Of a stretch of DNA of 64,000 nt, positions 50,237 through 58,532 are shown in pieces. How positions within the stretch are numbered: position 1 is the stretch's first letter; each line of letters starts with the position of its first letter. Under the pieces are notes generated by a model. That model made no database searches. It was given only the letters and a program-made list of their open reading frames with translations, and had not been told where the DNA came from. Location: the NCBI RefSeq assembly GCF_002979655.1, contig NZ_PCPG01000008.1, positions 62,001-126,000 on the forward strand, given 5' to 3'. The translations under genes were made by a program, and so were the position numbers. This DNA comes from Microbacterium sp. MYb45 (GTDB lineage: Bacteria; Actinomycetota; Actinomycetes; Actinomycetales; Microbacteriaceae).

Positions 50237-51031
50237 TCACACCGATGGTGCGGCCGGAGGCGGCGGCGGGTCGGTCAGCGCGGTGGGGAGCCCCTCGGCG
50301 CGGGGCTGGAAGCTCTCGAACACCCCGTAGGCGACGATACGCTCGGCGAGGGAGTAGAGCGGAGAGCAGGCGGTGAGCGTGATGTACTGCTCTCCGGTCT
50401 GCTGCTCCGGCATCTGCGGCACGTCGGCGAGCACATCGGTCTGTGTCGGCTTGACGTACTCGAGCGTGCGGAAGCGGTAGGTGTACCAGCCGTCGGGAGT
50501 CTCGACGACGATCGCGTCGTTCAGCTGCAGCTTGTCGAGCTGGTTGAAAGGCTTGCCCCAGGTGGTGCGGTGTCCCGCCATCGAGAAGTTGCCGACCTCG
50601 CCGGGCATCTTGGAGTCCTTGTAGACGCCGATCCCCTTCTGATCCAGGGTTCGCGCACGGCTCGTTCCGCCGTAGATGCCGAAGTTGTAGTCGGCTCCGA
50701 AACGGGGGATGTGCATCTGCCCGAACCATGTGGCGTCTGCCGGTGCTGCGGGCACCGGGGGCACGTAGGTGGTGGTGCCGTCGTCCTCTTCCACGACCGG
50801 CGGCAGCTCCGGCGCCTCGCCCTGTGCGAGCTCCTGCGAGATGGCTGCGCCCTCGTCGTTCTTCTGGGCGCTGATGATGATGTCGCCGATCCACATCTGC
50901 CAGGCGACGAAGAGCAGGACGAGCACTCCGGCGGTGAGGAGGAGCTCGCCGAGCACGCTCGCGAAGGTGGCGCGAGAGCGTGGTCGCTCTCGCCGCGGGC
51001 GTCGCCCCCCAGGCACGACGGATGCAGTCAT
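50237..51031 (-). CDS. srtE: Class E sortase
   Basis: 264 residues. An N-terminal transmembrane anchor (about 27-45), a Pro-rich linker and the sortase barrel are present. Catalytic residues are H154 (MAGHRT), C222 (TLTACSP) and R231 (SLAER). Class E enzymes attach proteins with LAxTG signals to peptidoglycan. The giant surface protein at 30022-35610 carries LAVTG and is a likely substrate. The transcript seems leaderless (TATGAT-N6-ATG), and the gene heads the sortase - membrane protein - trpG operon. Confidence 0.92.
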   Translation of the reverse strand: MTASVVPGGRRPRRERPRSRATFASVLGELLLTAGVLVLLFVAWQMWIGDIIISAQKNDEGAAISQELAQGEAPELPPVVEEDDGTTTYVPPVPAAPADATWFGQMHIPRFGADYNFGIYGGTSRARTLDQKGIGVYKDSKMPGEVGNFSMAGHRTTWGKPFNQLDKLQLNDAIVVETPDGWYTYRFRTLEYVKPTQTDVLADVPQMPEQQTGEQYITLTACSPLYSLAERIVAYGVFESFQPRAEGLPTALTDPPPPPAAPSV

Positions 51032-51037
51032 GGCGCG

Positions 51038-51043
51038 ATCATA
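51038..51043 (-). promoter_or_regulatory. -10 element of the sortase operon (leaderless)
   Basis: On the minus strand TATGAT ends 6 nt before the ATG. No Shine-Dalgarno sequence is present. Confidence 0.55.
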
Positions 51044-51122
51044 TCCCGGGACGCTGAACGGATGTCGGTGAGCCCGCCGTCTCTCGCACGCTGCGGACTC
51101 GGCGGCTCATGGGTCTGATGGG

Positions 51123-51128
51123 TACAAT
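51123..51128 (+). promoter_or_regulatory. -10 element of crgA (leaderless)
   Basis: TACAAT ends 6 nt before the ATG of crgA. Confidence 0.6.
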
Positions 51129-51134
51129 GACGGC

Positions 51135-51374
51135 ATGGCACGTGACCGTAAGAGTGAAGAACCCGTCGTAGAGCGCGCCGAAGGCGAGGCCGCTCCCAAC
51201 GCGGTGTGGTTCAAGCCGGTGATGATCGGCTTCATGCTGCTCGGTCTCGCGTGGATCCTGGTCTTCTACATCTCGGGCATGCAGTTCCCGATCCCGGGTC
51301 TCGACAACTGGAACCTGGCCATCGGTCTCGGCATCGCTCTGATCGGCTTCCTGATGACCACTCGTTGGCGCTGA
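51135..51374 (+). CDS. crgA: Cell division protein CrgA
   Basis: 79 residues with two transmembrane helices (about 26-48 and 58-76) linked by a short loop (SGMQFPIPGLDNWN), the hallmark of CrgA. The conserved NAVWFKPVMIGFMLLGL precedes the first helix. CrgA is a divisome component that interacts with FtsZ, FtsQ, FtsI and PBPs and coordinates septal and polar growth. The gene is divergent from the sortase operon and ends at a strong terminator, followed by an unusual non-coding region. Confidence 0.95.
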   Translation: MARDRKSEEPVVERAEGEAAPNAVWFKPVMIGFMLLGLAWILVFYISGMQFPIPGLDNWNLAIGLGIALIGFLMTTRWR

Positions 51375-51392
51375 CGCCACTCCTTCTTCCCG

Positions 51393-51421
51393 AAAGGCCC
51401 CTCGCACAGCGAGGGGCCTTT
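51393..51421 (+). terminator. Terminator of crgA
   Basis: AAAGGCCCCTCGC and GCGAGGGGCCTTT form a perfect 13-bp stem with a 3-nt loop, followed by CTT. Confidence 0.9.
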
Positions 51422-51454
51422 CTTCATACTCCGAGTGAGGGACGGCTCAGGCCA

Positions 51455-51545
51455 GGGCGCGGGGTTGTTCCCGGAGCGAGCATCGGGAGGGACCCGCGAA
51501 GCGGGAGGGACCCGCTCTGCGAGCGAAGGGAACGACCCCGCGCCC
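51455..51545. repeat. 91-bp stem-loop element downstream of crgA
   Basis: GGGCGCGGGGTTGTTCCC (51455-51472) and GGGAACGACCCCGCGCCC (51528-51545) pair at 17 of 18 positions. The 55-nt interior contains GGGAGGGACCCGC twice and a smaller GCGGG/CCCGC hairpin. No gene is present. It may be a palindromic interspersed element or an origin-proximal structure. Confidence 0.55.
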
Positions 51546-51571
51546 GACCCACAAGCTGAACCGAGCGGAAG

Positions 51572-51624
51572 TTATCCACAACCTTCTCCACAGCCTGGGG
51601 AGAATTACACCGGTGTTATTCACA
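51572..51624. other. Cluster of DnaA-box-like 9-mers
   Basis: TTATCCACA (51572-51580, perfect DnaA box), TTCTCCACA (51584-51592, one mismatch) and TTATTCACA (51616-51624, consensus TTATNCACA) lie within 53 bp on the same strand. They are followed by two direct copies of GTTAACAAC (51628-51636 and 51640-51648). The region is AT-rich compared with its surroundings. Confidence 0.5.
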
Positions 51625-51654
51625 GGGGTTAACAACCCTGTTAACAACTCGGGA

Positions 51655-52548
51655 TCAGGACAAAATCAGCAGCGGCGGGATGAAGGCGACGACGACGATC
51701 AACAGGACGACGAGCGCCGAGAGGAGAACGATCTGCCAGGTGCGCTGGTCTCGACGCCTCGTCCGGGTGTAGATGAGGGCGACCAGAGCGCCGACGATCG
51801 CACCGCCGAGGTGCGCCTGCCAGGAGATGCCACCGGCGAAGAAGCCGAAGGCGAAGTTGATGCCGAGGATCACGAGGATCCCGGTTACGTTCGCGCCGAT
51901 GTGGCGGCCGATGATCAACAGCGAGGCCAGCATTCCGAAGATCGCGCCGGATGCGCCGACCGTCGGGTCCAGGGGGGCGAGGAGGGCGACCGCGACCGAT
52001 CCGCCGAGGCCGCTGATCAGATAGAGGGCCAGGAAGCGGGCGCGGCCGAGCATGGGCTCGAGGCTCTGCCCCAGCATCCACAGGGCGAGCATGTTCAGCG
52101 CGAGATGGATGAAGCTGCCGTGCACGAACAGCACGGAGAGGAGGCGCCAGGGCTCGAAGCCCGCACCGAAGAGGTTCGGGTAGAGATACGGCGCGTAGAA
52201 GGCGAGTGCCTGCGTGATCGGCCCGTTCATCCCGGGGATCAGCTGCACCAGGCCGATGAACGACGTGACGGCGAGCAGTACGTAGGTGACGATCGGCTTG
52301 CCGCTGCGGGCGATCGCCATGGTGCCGCCGCTGCGAGTACCCCACCGACGCTGGGCCTTCTTCTGCGCGGGGGTGCGGTTCTTGCGCTCGGCGTTCATGC
52401 ACTCCGGGCAGATGACGCCGACGGGTGCCTGAGTCTGGCACTCGGGGCAGATGGTGCGCATGCACCGCTGGCAGAGCACGAAGCTCTGCCGATCCGGATG
52501 CCGGTAGCAGAAGTTGTCGCGATTGCTCGTGAACTCAGGCGTGGTCAT
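51655..52548 (-). CDS. Rhomboid-family intramembrane serine protease with zinc-finger N-terminus
   Basis: 297 residues. The N-terminal 55 residues hold eight-ligand cysteine/histidine clusters (FCYRHP, LCQRCMRTICPEC, ICPEC), a B-box-like zinc finger. Six or seven helices follow. The rhomboid active site is S200 in GASGAIFG and H246 in AHLGG, with N152 in HLALNM stabilising the oxyanion. It cleaves transmembrane substrates within the membrane. The gene follows ppiA by 21 bp and is probably cotranscribed. Confidence 0.92.
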   Translation of the reverse strand: MTTPEFTSNRDNFCYRHPDRQSFVLCQRCMRTICPECQTQAPVGVICPECMNAERKNRTPAQKKAQRRWGTRSGGTMAIARSGKPIVTYVLLAVTSFIGLVQLIPGMNGPITQALAFYAPYLYPNLFGAGFEPWRLLSVLFVHGSFIHLALNMLALWMLGQSLEPMLGRARFLALYLISGLGGSVAVALLAPLDPTVGASGAIFGMLASLLIIGRHIGANVTGILVILGINFAFGFFAGGISWQAHLGGAIVGALVALIYTRTRRRDQRTWQIVLLSALVVLLIVVVAFIPPLLILS

Positions 52549-52569
52549 CCGGATCGGCCGCAGCTGTCG

Positions 52570-53127
52570 TCAGGCCGCGACGATGTCGATCGACTGCAGC
52601 ACGACGGGCTCGACCGGACGGTCTCCGCCGCTGGTCGGAACGGCACCGATCTTGTCGACGACGGCGCGGGAGGCGTCATCGGCGACCTCGCCGAAGATGG
52701 TGTGCTTGCCCTGGAGCCACGGGGTCGGGTCGGTCGTGATGAAGAACTGCGAGCCGTTGGTGCCCTCGGGCTTGCCGGTGATGGCGTTGCGGCGGAGGCC
52801 GGCGTTCGCCATCGCGAGGATGTACGGCTTGTTGAAGTCGAGCTCCATGTTGATCTCGTCGTCGAAGTTGTAGCCGGGGCCGCCGACGCCCTGTCCGAGG
52901 GGGTCGCCGCCCTGGATCATGAAGTTCGGGATGATGCGGTGGAAGATGACGTCCTTGTAGAGAGGACCCTCGCCCGGCTTGCCGGTGGCGGGATCGGTCC
53001 ACTCCTGGGTGCCGTCGGCGAGGCCGACGAAGTTCTTGACCGTCTTCGGTGCGTGATCGCCGAAGAGGTTGATGACGATGTCACCGTGGTTGGTGTGCAG
53101 GGTTGCGACGTGGGAAGCGTGAGCCAT
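52570..53127 (-). CDS. ppiA: Cyclophilin-type peptidyl-prolyl isomerase
   Basis: 185 residues from the ATG at 53127; reading further upstream has no support. Cyclophilin motifs are FHRIIPNFMIQGGDP (catalytic arginine), GTNGSQFFITT and the tryptophan in TPWLQGKHTIFGEV. It is cytosolic because no signal peptide is present. It catalyses cis-trans isomerisation of proline bonds. The position next to crgA and trpG matches ppiA near oriC in mycobacteria. GAGAAT 6 nt before the ATG may be a leaderless -10. Confidence 0.93.
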   Translation of the reverse strand: MAHASHVATLHTNHGDIVINLFGDHAPKTVKNFVGLADGTQEWTDPATGKPGEGPLYKDVIFHRIIPNFMIQGGDPLGQGVGGPGYNFDDEINMELDFNKPYILAMANAGLRRNAITGKPEGTNGSQFFITTDPTPWLQGKHTIFGEVADDASRAVVDKIGAVPTSGGDRPVEPVVLQSIDIVAA

Positions 53128-53271
53128 GCCTTCATTCTCGCAGAGCTTTCGGTGAGTTCGCCCGGCGTACCCCGGATCCGCCGACAGCGCAAGGGCCGGG
53201 CGATTCCCGCCCGGTATCCAGCCTCCCGTGGCAAGATGGGGAACCCGTACTCCAATGGACAGGAGAGCATC

Positions 53272-53778
53272 GTGAGCCTCAGCCGCAAGCGGAAGAAGGA
53301 ACTGCGTCGTCTTCAGAACGACGCGAACCAGCTCTGGGAGAACCAGCAGGTGCTCGTCGGTCACGCCGCCGATGTCGCCCGCGAGGCCGGACGTCAGCTC
53401 GGAAACATCAATCGTGAGCAGGTCGTGCCGGTCATCCAGGACACGTACAACCGCCGTGTCGCCCCGGTCGTCGACCGTGGCGTGAAGCTCGGCAAGCACG
53501 TCGTCGACGACAAGTTCGTCCCGATCGTGGGCGGAGTCGTCGGTTCGGCTCTCACCGCGTGGGACGTCGCGAACGCCAAGCGCCACGGTGTGGCCGCACC
53601 GGCTCGTCGGGGCGATTTCGGCAAGAAGCAGAAGTCGGGCCCGGGTCTCGGCTCGGTCATCGCGATCATCCTCGGTGCTGCTGCCGCCGTCGGTGTGCTC
53701 TACGCCGCATGGCAGGCGCTGCGTGCCGATGACGAGCTCTGGGTCGCGGACGACCCGCTCGCCGCGCCCGACGCGTGA
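53272..53778 (+). CDS. Single-span membrane protein of the oriC-proximal block
   Basis: 168 residues from the GTG preceded by AGGAGAG. The N-terminus is basic and helical (SLSRKRKKELRRLQNDANQL). A soluble helical region follows, and a transmembrane helix lies near the C-terminus (about 127-150, GLGSVIAIILGAAAAVGVLY). It is opposite ppiA, the place occupied by the division protein CwsA in mycobacteria, and has the same topology. Sequence identity to CwsA is not evident, so this remains a positional suggestion. It overlaps the YbaK-like gene by 4 bp. Confidence 0.7.
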   Translation: MSLSRKRKKELRRLQNDANQLWENQQVLVGHAADVAREAGRQLGNINREQVVPVIQDTYNRRVAPVVDRGVKLGKHVVDDKFVPIVGGVVGSALTAWDVANAKRHGVAAPARRGDFGKKQKSGPGLGSVIAIILGAAAAVGVLYAAWQALRADDELWVADDPLAAPDA

Positions 53779-54290
53779 CCCCGTCTGATCTCGCCTCCGT
53801 CGCCTCTGGTGACGGAGGCGATCGGCATGCGCGGGTGCGGGATGCGGCCGCTGCTCGCGGGCTCGACATCGAGATCCGCGAACGCCCCGCTGCCGGCAGC
53901 CTGTTCGAGGCGGCCGAGCTGCTCGGCATCCCGCCGTCCGGCATCGTCAAGACTCTCGTCGTCAAGCGCTCGGACGACACCTTCCTGTTCGCCCTCGTGC
54001 CCGGCGGACGCTCGATCTCGTGGCCGAAGCTGCGCGCCCTGGTCGGCGTGAACAAGCTGCGCCTGCCCGAGCCCGAGCTCGCGCTCCAGGCGACCGGCTA
54101 CGAGCGGGGCACCATCGTTCCCATCGGCAGCACCACGGATTGGCCGATCTATGCCGACGAGTCCATCGTGGGTCAGCGCATCGCCATGGGTGCCGGCGCT
54201 CACGGGTACAGCCTCTTCGTCGAGGCGGACGACCTCATCGCCGCGTACGGGGCGACGGTCGCCGACATCTCGGTTCCCGAGGAGCGCTGA
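53775..54290 (+). CDS. YbaK/EbsC-type aminoacyl-tRNA deacylase
   Basis: 171 residues. The YbaK fold is shown by the opening helix, the conserved GIVKTLVVK lysine segment (about 55-63), the GG-SISWPKL region and the late GAHGYSLFVEADDLI. Members hydrolyse mischarged Cys-tRNA(Pro) or Ala-tRNA(Pro). The specific aminoacyl-tRNA is not determinable here. It is coupled to the upstream membrane-protein gene by a GTGA overlap and converges on the Nudix gene. Confidence 0.88.
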   Translation: MTPSDLASVASGDGGDRHARVRDAAAARGLDIEIRERPAAGSLFEAAELLGIPPSGIVKTLVVKRSDDTFLFALVPGGRSISWPKLRALVGVNKLRLPEPELALQATGYERGTIVPIGSTTDWPIYADESIVGQRIAMGAGAHGYSLFVEADDLIAAYGATVADISVPEER

Positions 54291-54292
54291 GC

Positions 54293-54715
54293 TCAGAGGA
54301 TTCCGGCCATGCGCATCGCGATGTCGACGAGCTTGACGCGCTGCAGCTCGGCCACGGACTTCAGGGGAAACCACTCGGCCATGTCGGTCGAGCCGTCGGT
54401 CTCGAAGCGCAGCTTGCCGCCCGTGACCTGCGCGCGATAGACGATGCGCAGCGTGTGCAGCGGATCCGCAGCCTTCTGCACGCGGCGTCCGGCGGGGATG
54501 ACCCGGGAGTGGATGCCGAGGAGCTCGCCGACCTTCACGGTGTAGCCGGTCTCCTCCCGGAGCTCGCGGCGCACCGCATCCTCCGGCGACTCACCGGGTT
54601 CGAGTCCGCCACCCGGCATGGTCCATGCGACGCGACGGCCCTCGGTCCACCGCGCCAACAGCAGACGCCCGTCGTCATCGGTGACGACCGCGTACGCCGC
54701 GACACGCAGGTCCAT
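54293..54715 (-). CDS. Nudix hydrolase
   Basis: 140 residues. The Nudix box G-x5-E-x7-REUXEEXGU is complete as GGGLEPGESPEDAVRRELRE followed by ETGY (about 37-60), coordinating Mg2+ or Mn2+. It hydrolyses a nucleoside diphosphate linked to another moiety. The substrate is unknown. The mRNA is probably leaderless (TAGTGT ends 7 nt before the ATG). Confidence 0.9.
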   Translation of the reverse strand: MDLRVAAYAVVTDDDGRLLLARWTEGRRVAWTMPGGGLEPGESPEDAVRRELREETGYTVKVGELLGIHSRVIPAGRRVQKAADPLHTLRIVYRAQVTGGKLRFETDGSTDMAEWFPLKSVAELQRVKLVDIAMRMAGIL

Positions 54716-54722
54716 GGATCAC

Positions 54723-54728
54723 ACACTA
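54723..54728 (-). promoter_or_regulatory. -10 element of the Nudix gene (leaderless)
   Basis: On the minus strand TAGTGT ends 7 nt before the ATG, with no ribosome-binding site between. Confidence 0.4.
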
Positions 54729-54759
54729 TCCGGCAGCGAGGACCCCGGATGACCGCGTG

Positions 54760-56355
54760 TCAGACGATCCGGACGCCGCCCACGTAGGTCGCCATCACCC
54801 GCGTCGCGGCGAGGTCTTCGGCCGAGACCGTGAGGGGATCGCGGTCGACCACGATGAAGTCGCCGAGGAGTCCGGGTGCCAGCGCACCCACCTCATGCTC
54901 GCTGAGGAGCTGCCACGCCGCGTTCGTGGTGTGGGCGAGGAGGGCCTGCTCGCGGGTGGCCGCCGTGCCGCCGGGCATCCGATATCCGTTGCGCGTGGTG
55001 CGGGTCTCGGCGACGGCCATGTTGCGGAAGGGCTCGTTGGGGGTGACCCAGCCGTCGTTGTGGAAGGTCGCCCGGTGACCGGCGGCGAAGGCGGCACCGG
55101 CATCGGCCCAGGCACCGCCGTGCTCCGGGCCGAAGAGGTCGTCGACCAGCACCTCTCCCCAGTAGGTGATGTGGTCGACAAAGAGACTGACCGTCACGCC
55201 GAGGGCCGCCGCGCGCTCGAACTGCACGGGTGTCATGGCTCCGCAGTGCTCGAGGCGGAAGCGGTGGTCGGTGAGCTCTTGCTGCCGGATGAGCTGCTCG
55301 TACACGTCGAGCGTCGCGTCGATCGCGAGGTCACCGTGCACATGGCAGGCGAGCTGCCAGCCCGCGGCGGCATAGGGTTCGGCGATCGCGCCCAGCTGTT
55401 CGGCCGTGTAGTTCGCGTGTCCGATGTGATGCGGTTCGAGCCCGAGGGAGCGGGTCGCCGGGGTATCGAGGTAGGGGAAGGAGGTGGCGATGTTGCCCAC
55501 CCACGGAGAGCCGTCGGACCAGGTCTTCACCCCGGTCTGGCGGAACACGGGATCGCCGTCACTCGGCGGAGCCACGACTCCGCCGGGACGGGACATCTCG
55601 TACCACCGCAGCCGCACCGGCATCGCACCCTGCGCCCGGAGGGCATCGATGAGCGGGTTGAGGTCGGGGTTCCACGACAGGTCCGACACCGTCGTGATGC
55701 CCCGGGATGCGAGGTCGTGCAGGTGCGCGGGGAGGATCCGGGGGAGATGCTCCTGCGCCTTCGCGAGCATCGGCGCCACGACCTGCTCGACCGCCGCGGC
55801 CTCGAGGGCGACGCCCGTGAGCTCCCCCGCGGCATCACGGCCGAACGAGGCGCCGACCGGATCGGGGGTTTCCCGATCGATGCCTGCGGCGAGCGCGGCC
55901 GCGGTGTTGAAGTACACGGAATGACCGGAGTTGTGGATGACGACGAGGGGCACGTTGCCCGCGAGCTCGTCGAGGAAGCGGATGTCGGGGTCGGGCAGTC
56001 CGCGCTGCAGCAGAGCATCCCACCCGTTCGCGAAGACGGCTTCGCCGCCGGCATCCGCCACCGCCGCTCGGAGCGCGGCGAGGACGCCTTCCGCCTCGGG
56101 GATCACGACGGGACGGAGGTCGACCACGAGATCGGACAGCAGGATCGCGGAGAAGCCCGGATGCCCGTGCGGCTCGATCAGACCGGGCATGACCCAGCCG
56201 TCGAGGGCTGTGGTCTCGGCATCCGGGAAGCGGCGGAGGAGGTCGTCCGTCGTCCCGACGGCGACGATCGTGCCGTCGTGGACGACCATCGCCTCCACTT
56301 CGGCGTCGGCGCTCGGGACGAGCGGACGGATACGGCCGGTGAAGACTGTCGTCAT
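54760..56355 (-). CDS. YtcJ-type metal-dependent amidohydrolase
   Basis: 531 residues from the ATG at 56355. It belongs to the amidohydrolase superfamily: the first metal motif is PGLIEPHGHPG (H-x-H), then ACHVHGDLAID with another metal histidine, LEHCGAM and a final aspartate in FHNDGWVTP. The N- and C-terminal beta-strands form the small composite domain (ALDGWVMPG, ALAPGLLGDFIVVD). The YtcJ group acts on amide or carbamate substrates, and the exact one is unknown. It is monocistronic. Confidence 0.85.
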   Translation of the reverse strand: MTTVFTGRIRPLVPSADAEVEAMVVHDGTIVAVGTTDDLLRRFPDAETTALDGWVMPGLIEPHGHPGFSAILLSDLVVDLRPVVIPEAEGVLAALRAAVADAGGEAVFANGWDALLQRGLPDPDIRFLDELAGNVPLVVIHNSGHSVYFNTAAALAAGIDRETPDPVGASFGRDAAGELTGVALEAAAVEQVVAPMLAKAQEHLPRILPAHLHDLASRGITTVSDLSWNPDLNPLIDALRAQGAMPVRLRWYEMSRPGGVVAPPSDGDPVFRQTGVKTWSDGSPWVGNIATSFPYLDTPATRSLGLEPHHIGHANYTAEQLGAIAEPYAAAGWQLACHVHGDLAIDATLDVYEQLIRQQELTDHRFRLEHCGAMTPVQFERAAALGVTVSLFVDHITYWGEVLVDDLFGPEHGGAWADAGAAFAAGHRATFHNDGWVTPNEPFRNMAVAETRTTRNGYRMPGGTAATREQALLAHTTNAAWQLLSEHEVGALAPGLLGDFIVVDRDPLTVSAEDLAATRVMATYVGGVRIV

Positions 56356-56482
56356 GGCGTCAGTCTGGCAGTCGAGGTGCCGTCGAGGTGCCGTCGAGGA
56401 TCGATCACGAATCGAGAAGCACACCGCGGCCGAGCGTACGTAGTCTGAATCCCACACCAGCAGCACATCGAGAGGACCGACC

Positions 56483-56929
56483 ATGGCCGAGAAAGAGAAG
56501 AACTTCAGCGCCGAGGAACGCGAAGCCATGCAGGCCGCCGCGAAGGAGGCCCGCACCCGTCGTTCCCGGGCGAAGAAGTCGCCCGAAGAGCTGCGCGCCG
56601 CGGGTGAGGCCGACATCAAGGAGGCGATCGAGAAGCTGACGCCCGAAGACCAGGCTCTCTCGAACAAGCTGCACGCCCTCGTCTCCGAGGTCGCCCCTGA
56701 GCTCGTGCCCCGCACCTACTACGGGATGCCGGCGTGGGGTCGCGACGGCAAGGTGCTCTGCTTCTTCCAGCCCGCGAGCAAGTTCAAGGTGCGCTACGGC
56801 ACGTTCGGTTTCGAGCCCATCTCGAACCTCGACGACGGCACCGTCTGGCCGACCGCCTACGCGGTCACGGATCTCACGAAGGCCGACCTGGAGTTCCTCG
56901 CGGACCGCATCCGCGTCGCGATCAGCTGA
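56483..56929 (+). CDS. DUF1801 (YdhG-like) family protein
   Basis: 148 residues. A charged N-terminal helix (EKNFSAEEREAMQAAAKEAR) with an RRSRAKK patch precedes the DUF1801 fold (about 40-147). The fold shows PRTYYGMPAWGRDGKVLCFF and FKVRYGTFGF, as in the YdhG/frataxin-like family. Members have been proposed as iron chaperones, but the function is unproven. GAGAGGA precedes the ATG. It ends at a perfect 12-bp terminator. Confidence 0.8.
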   Translation: MAEKEKNFSAEEREAMQAAAKEARTRRSRAKKSPEELRAAGEADIKEAIEKLTPEDQALSNKLHALVSEVAPELVPRTYYGMPAWGRDGKVLCFFQPASKFKVRYGTFGFEPISNLDDGTVWPTAYAVTDLTKADLEFLADRIRVAIS

Positions 56930-56944
56930 CGCCCCCGCCGAGAA

Positions 56945-56971
56945 GGGTGCGCGGCCACGGGCCGCGCACCC
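56945..56971. terminator. Terminator between the DUF1801 gene and the convergent ALDH gene
   Basis: GGGTGCGCGGCC (56945-56956) and GGCCGCGCACCC (56960-56971) form a perfect 12-bp stem with a 3-nt loop. Confidence 0.85.
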
Positions 56972-56977
56972 TGTCAC

Positions 56978-58402
56978 TCAGCCGTTGATGACCTGCGGCA
57001 CGGCGACCGACTTGAGTCCCTCGACCCCGAACTCGAGGCCGTAGCCCGACGACTTGTGGCCGCCGAACGGGATCATCGGATGCACACCACCGTGCGAGTT
57101 GATCCAGACGGTTCCGGCCTGGATGCGCGCGGCGACCTTCCGCGCCTCCTCGCGCTCACCCCAGACCGACGCCCCGAGGCCGACATCGAGGCCGTTGGCG
57201 CTGGCGATCGCCTCGTCCACATCGGTGTACCGGATGATCGGCAGCGCGGGACCGAACTGCTCCTCGTCGACGAGGGCCACCCCGTCGGTCACGTCGGCGA
57301 CGAGCGTGATCGGGTAGAAGAGCTCCCCGAGCTCCGTCGCCGGTGCACCACCCGTGACGATCCGGCCGCCGTTGCGCGCCGCGTCGTCGACCAGGTCGCG
57401 CACGATCTCGAACTGGGCGCGGTTCTGCAGCGGACCGAGCACGTTCTGCTCATCCAGGCCGTTGCCCATCGGGGTCTGCCGAGCGACATCGGCCAGCGCG
57501 TCGACGACCTCGTCGTAGACGGAGTCGTGCACGTACAGGCGCTTGAGCGCGGCACAGGTCTGTCCGGTGTTGATGAACGCGCCCCAGAAGAGATCCTGCG
57601 CGATCGCCGTCGCGTCGACGCCCGGCAGCACGATCCCCGCGTCATTGCCACCGAGCTCGAGCGTGAGGCGGGCGAGGTTCTGCGCCGAGCTCTCGACGAT
57701 GCTGCGCCCGGTCGCCGTCGAACCCGTGAACATGACCTTGCCGATGTCGGGGTGGGAGGCGATCCTCGCCCCCACCTCGCGGTCTCCGGCGACACCGATG
57801 AGCACATCGCGGGGGAGCACCCGGTTCATGACCTCGATCAGCGCCAGCACACTCAGCGTCGTGTATCCGCTCGGCTTCACGACGACCGTGTTACCCATGC
57901 GCAGCGCCGGAGCGATCTGCCAGATGCCGATCATGAGGGGCCAGTTCCACGGTCCGATCGCACCGACCACGCCGATCGCGCGGTAGTGGAGCTTGGCATG
58001 GGTCTCACCGTCGTCCACCACGGTCTCCGGCTCGAGGGGCGTCGCGGCGGCGGTGCGCAGCCACGCGGAGCACGCGCCCACCTCGAAGCGGGCATTCGGC
58101 CCGTTGAGCGGCTTGCCCTGCTCGCGCGAGAGCAGCCGGGCGAGCGGCTCGGCGTTCGCGTCGATCGCATCGGCCACCCGGTTCAGGAGCGCACTGCGCT
58201 CCGCATGGCCGAGTGCATCCCACCCGGGCTGCGCCGCCTTCGCCCGCGCGACCGCGGCGTCGAGCTCCTCGACCGTATGCACGGGCGCCCGGCCGATCGG
58301 TTCGCGCGTCGCCGCGTCGACCACTTCGCGGCCCTGACCTTCGGGGGCGCCGACGCGCTCCAACAGGGCGGCCTCGTCCAGAACCGGGGCGTTCTCCGAC
58401 AT
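56978..58402 (-). CDS. Aldehyde dehydrogenase of the amine operon
   Basis: 474 residues from the ATG at 58402, preceded by GAGGAG; a GTG one codon earlier is possible. The ALDH motifs are GPWNWPLMIGIWQIAPALRM, FTGSTATGR, ELGGNDAGI with the catalytic glutamate, and the nucleophile in NTGQTCAA (about C282). The neighbouring FAD amine oxidase would produce an aldehyde, which this enzyme can oxidise. It is the last gene of a four-gene run on the minus strand. Confidence 0.9.
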   Translation of the reverse strand: MSENAPVLDEAALLERVGAPEGQGREVVDAATREPIGRAPVHTVEELDAAVARAKAAQPGWDALGHAERSALLNRVADAIDANAEPLARLLSREQGKPLNGPNARFEVGACSAWLRTAAATPLEPETVVDDGETHAKLHYRAIGVVGAIGPWNWPLMIGIWQIAPALRMGNTVVVKPSGYTTLSVLALIEVMNRVLPRDVLIGVAGDREVGARIASHPDIGKVMFTGSTATGRSIVESSAQNLARLTLELGGNDAGIVLPGVDATAIAQDLFWGAFINTGQTCAALKRLYVHDSVYDEVVDALADVARQTPMGNGLDEQNVLGPLQNRAQFEIVRDLVDDAARNGGRIVTGGAPATELGELFYPITLVADVTDGVALVDEEQFGPALPIIRYTDVDEAIASANGLDVGLGASVWGEREEARKVAARIQAGTVWINSHGGVHPMIPFGGHKSSGYGLEFGVEGLKSVAVPQVING

Positions 58403-58532
58403 CACTGTCTCCTCACGATGGGGTGCGCGACAGGTTCATCGCGCAGTTCGAGTCTGTGCTCGGGGGCCGAGCGGGGTTTGACTGCCCGTGCGGCGCGCTT
58501 GTCGGTCCGTGACCGAAGAGCGCGGACCGGGC

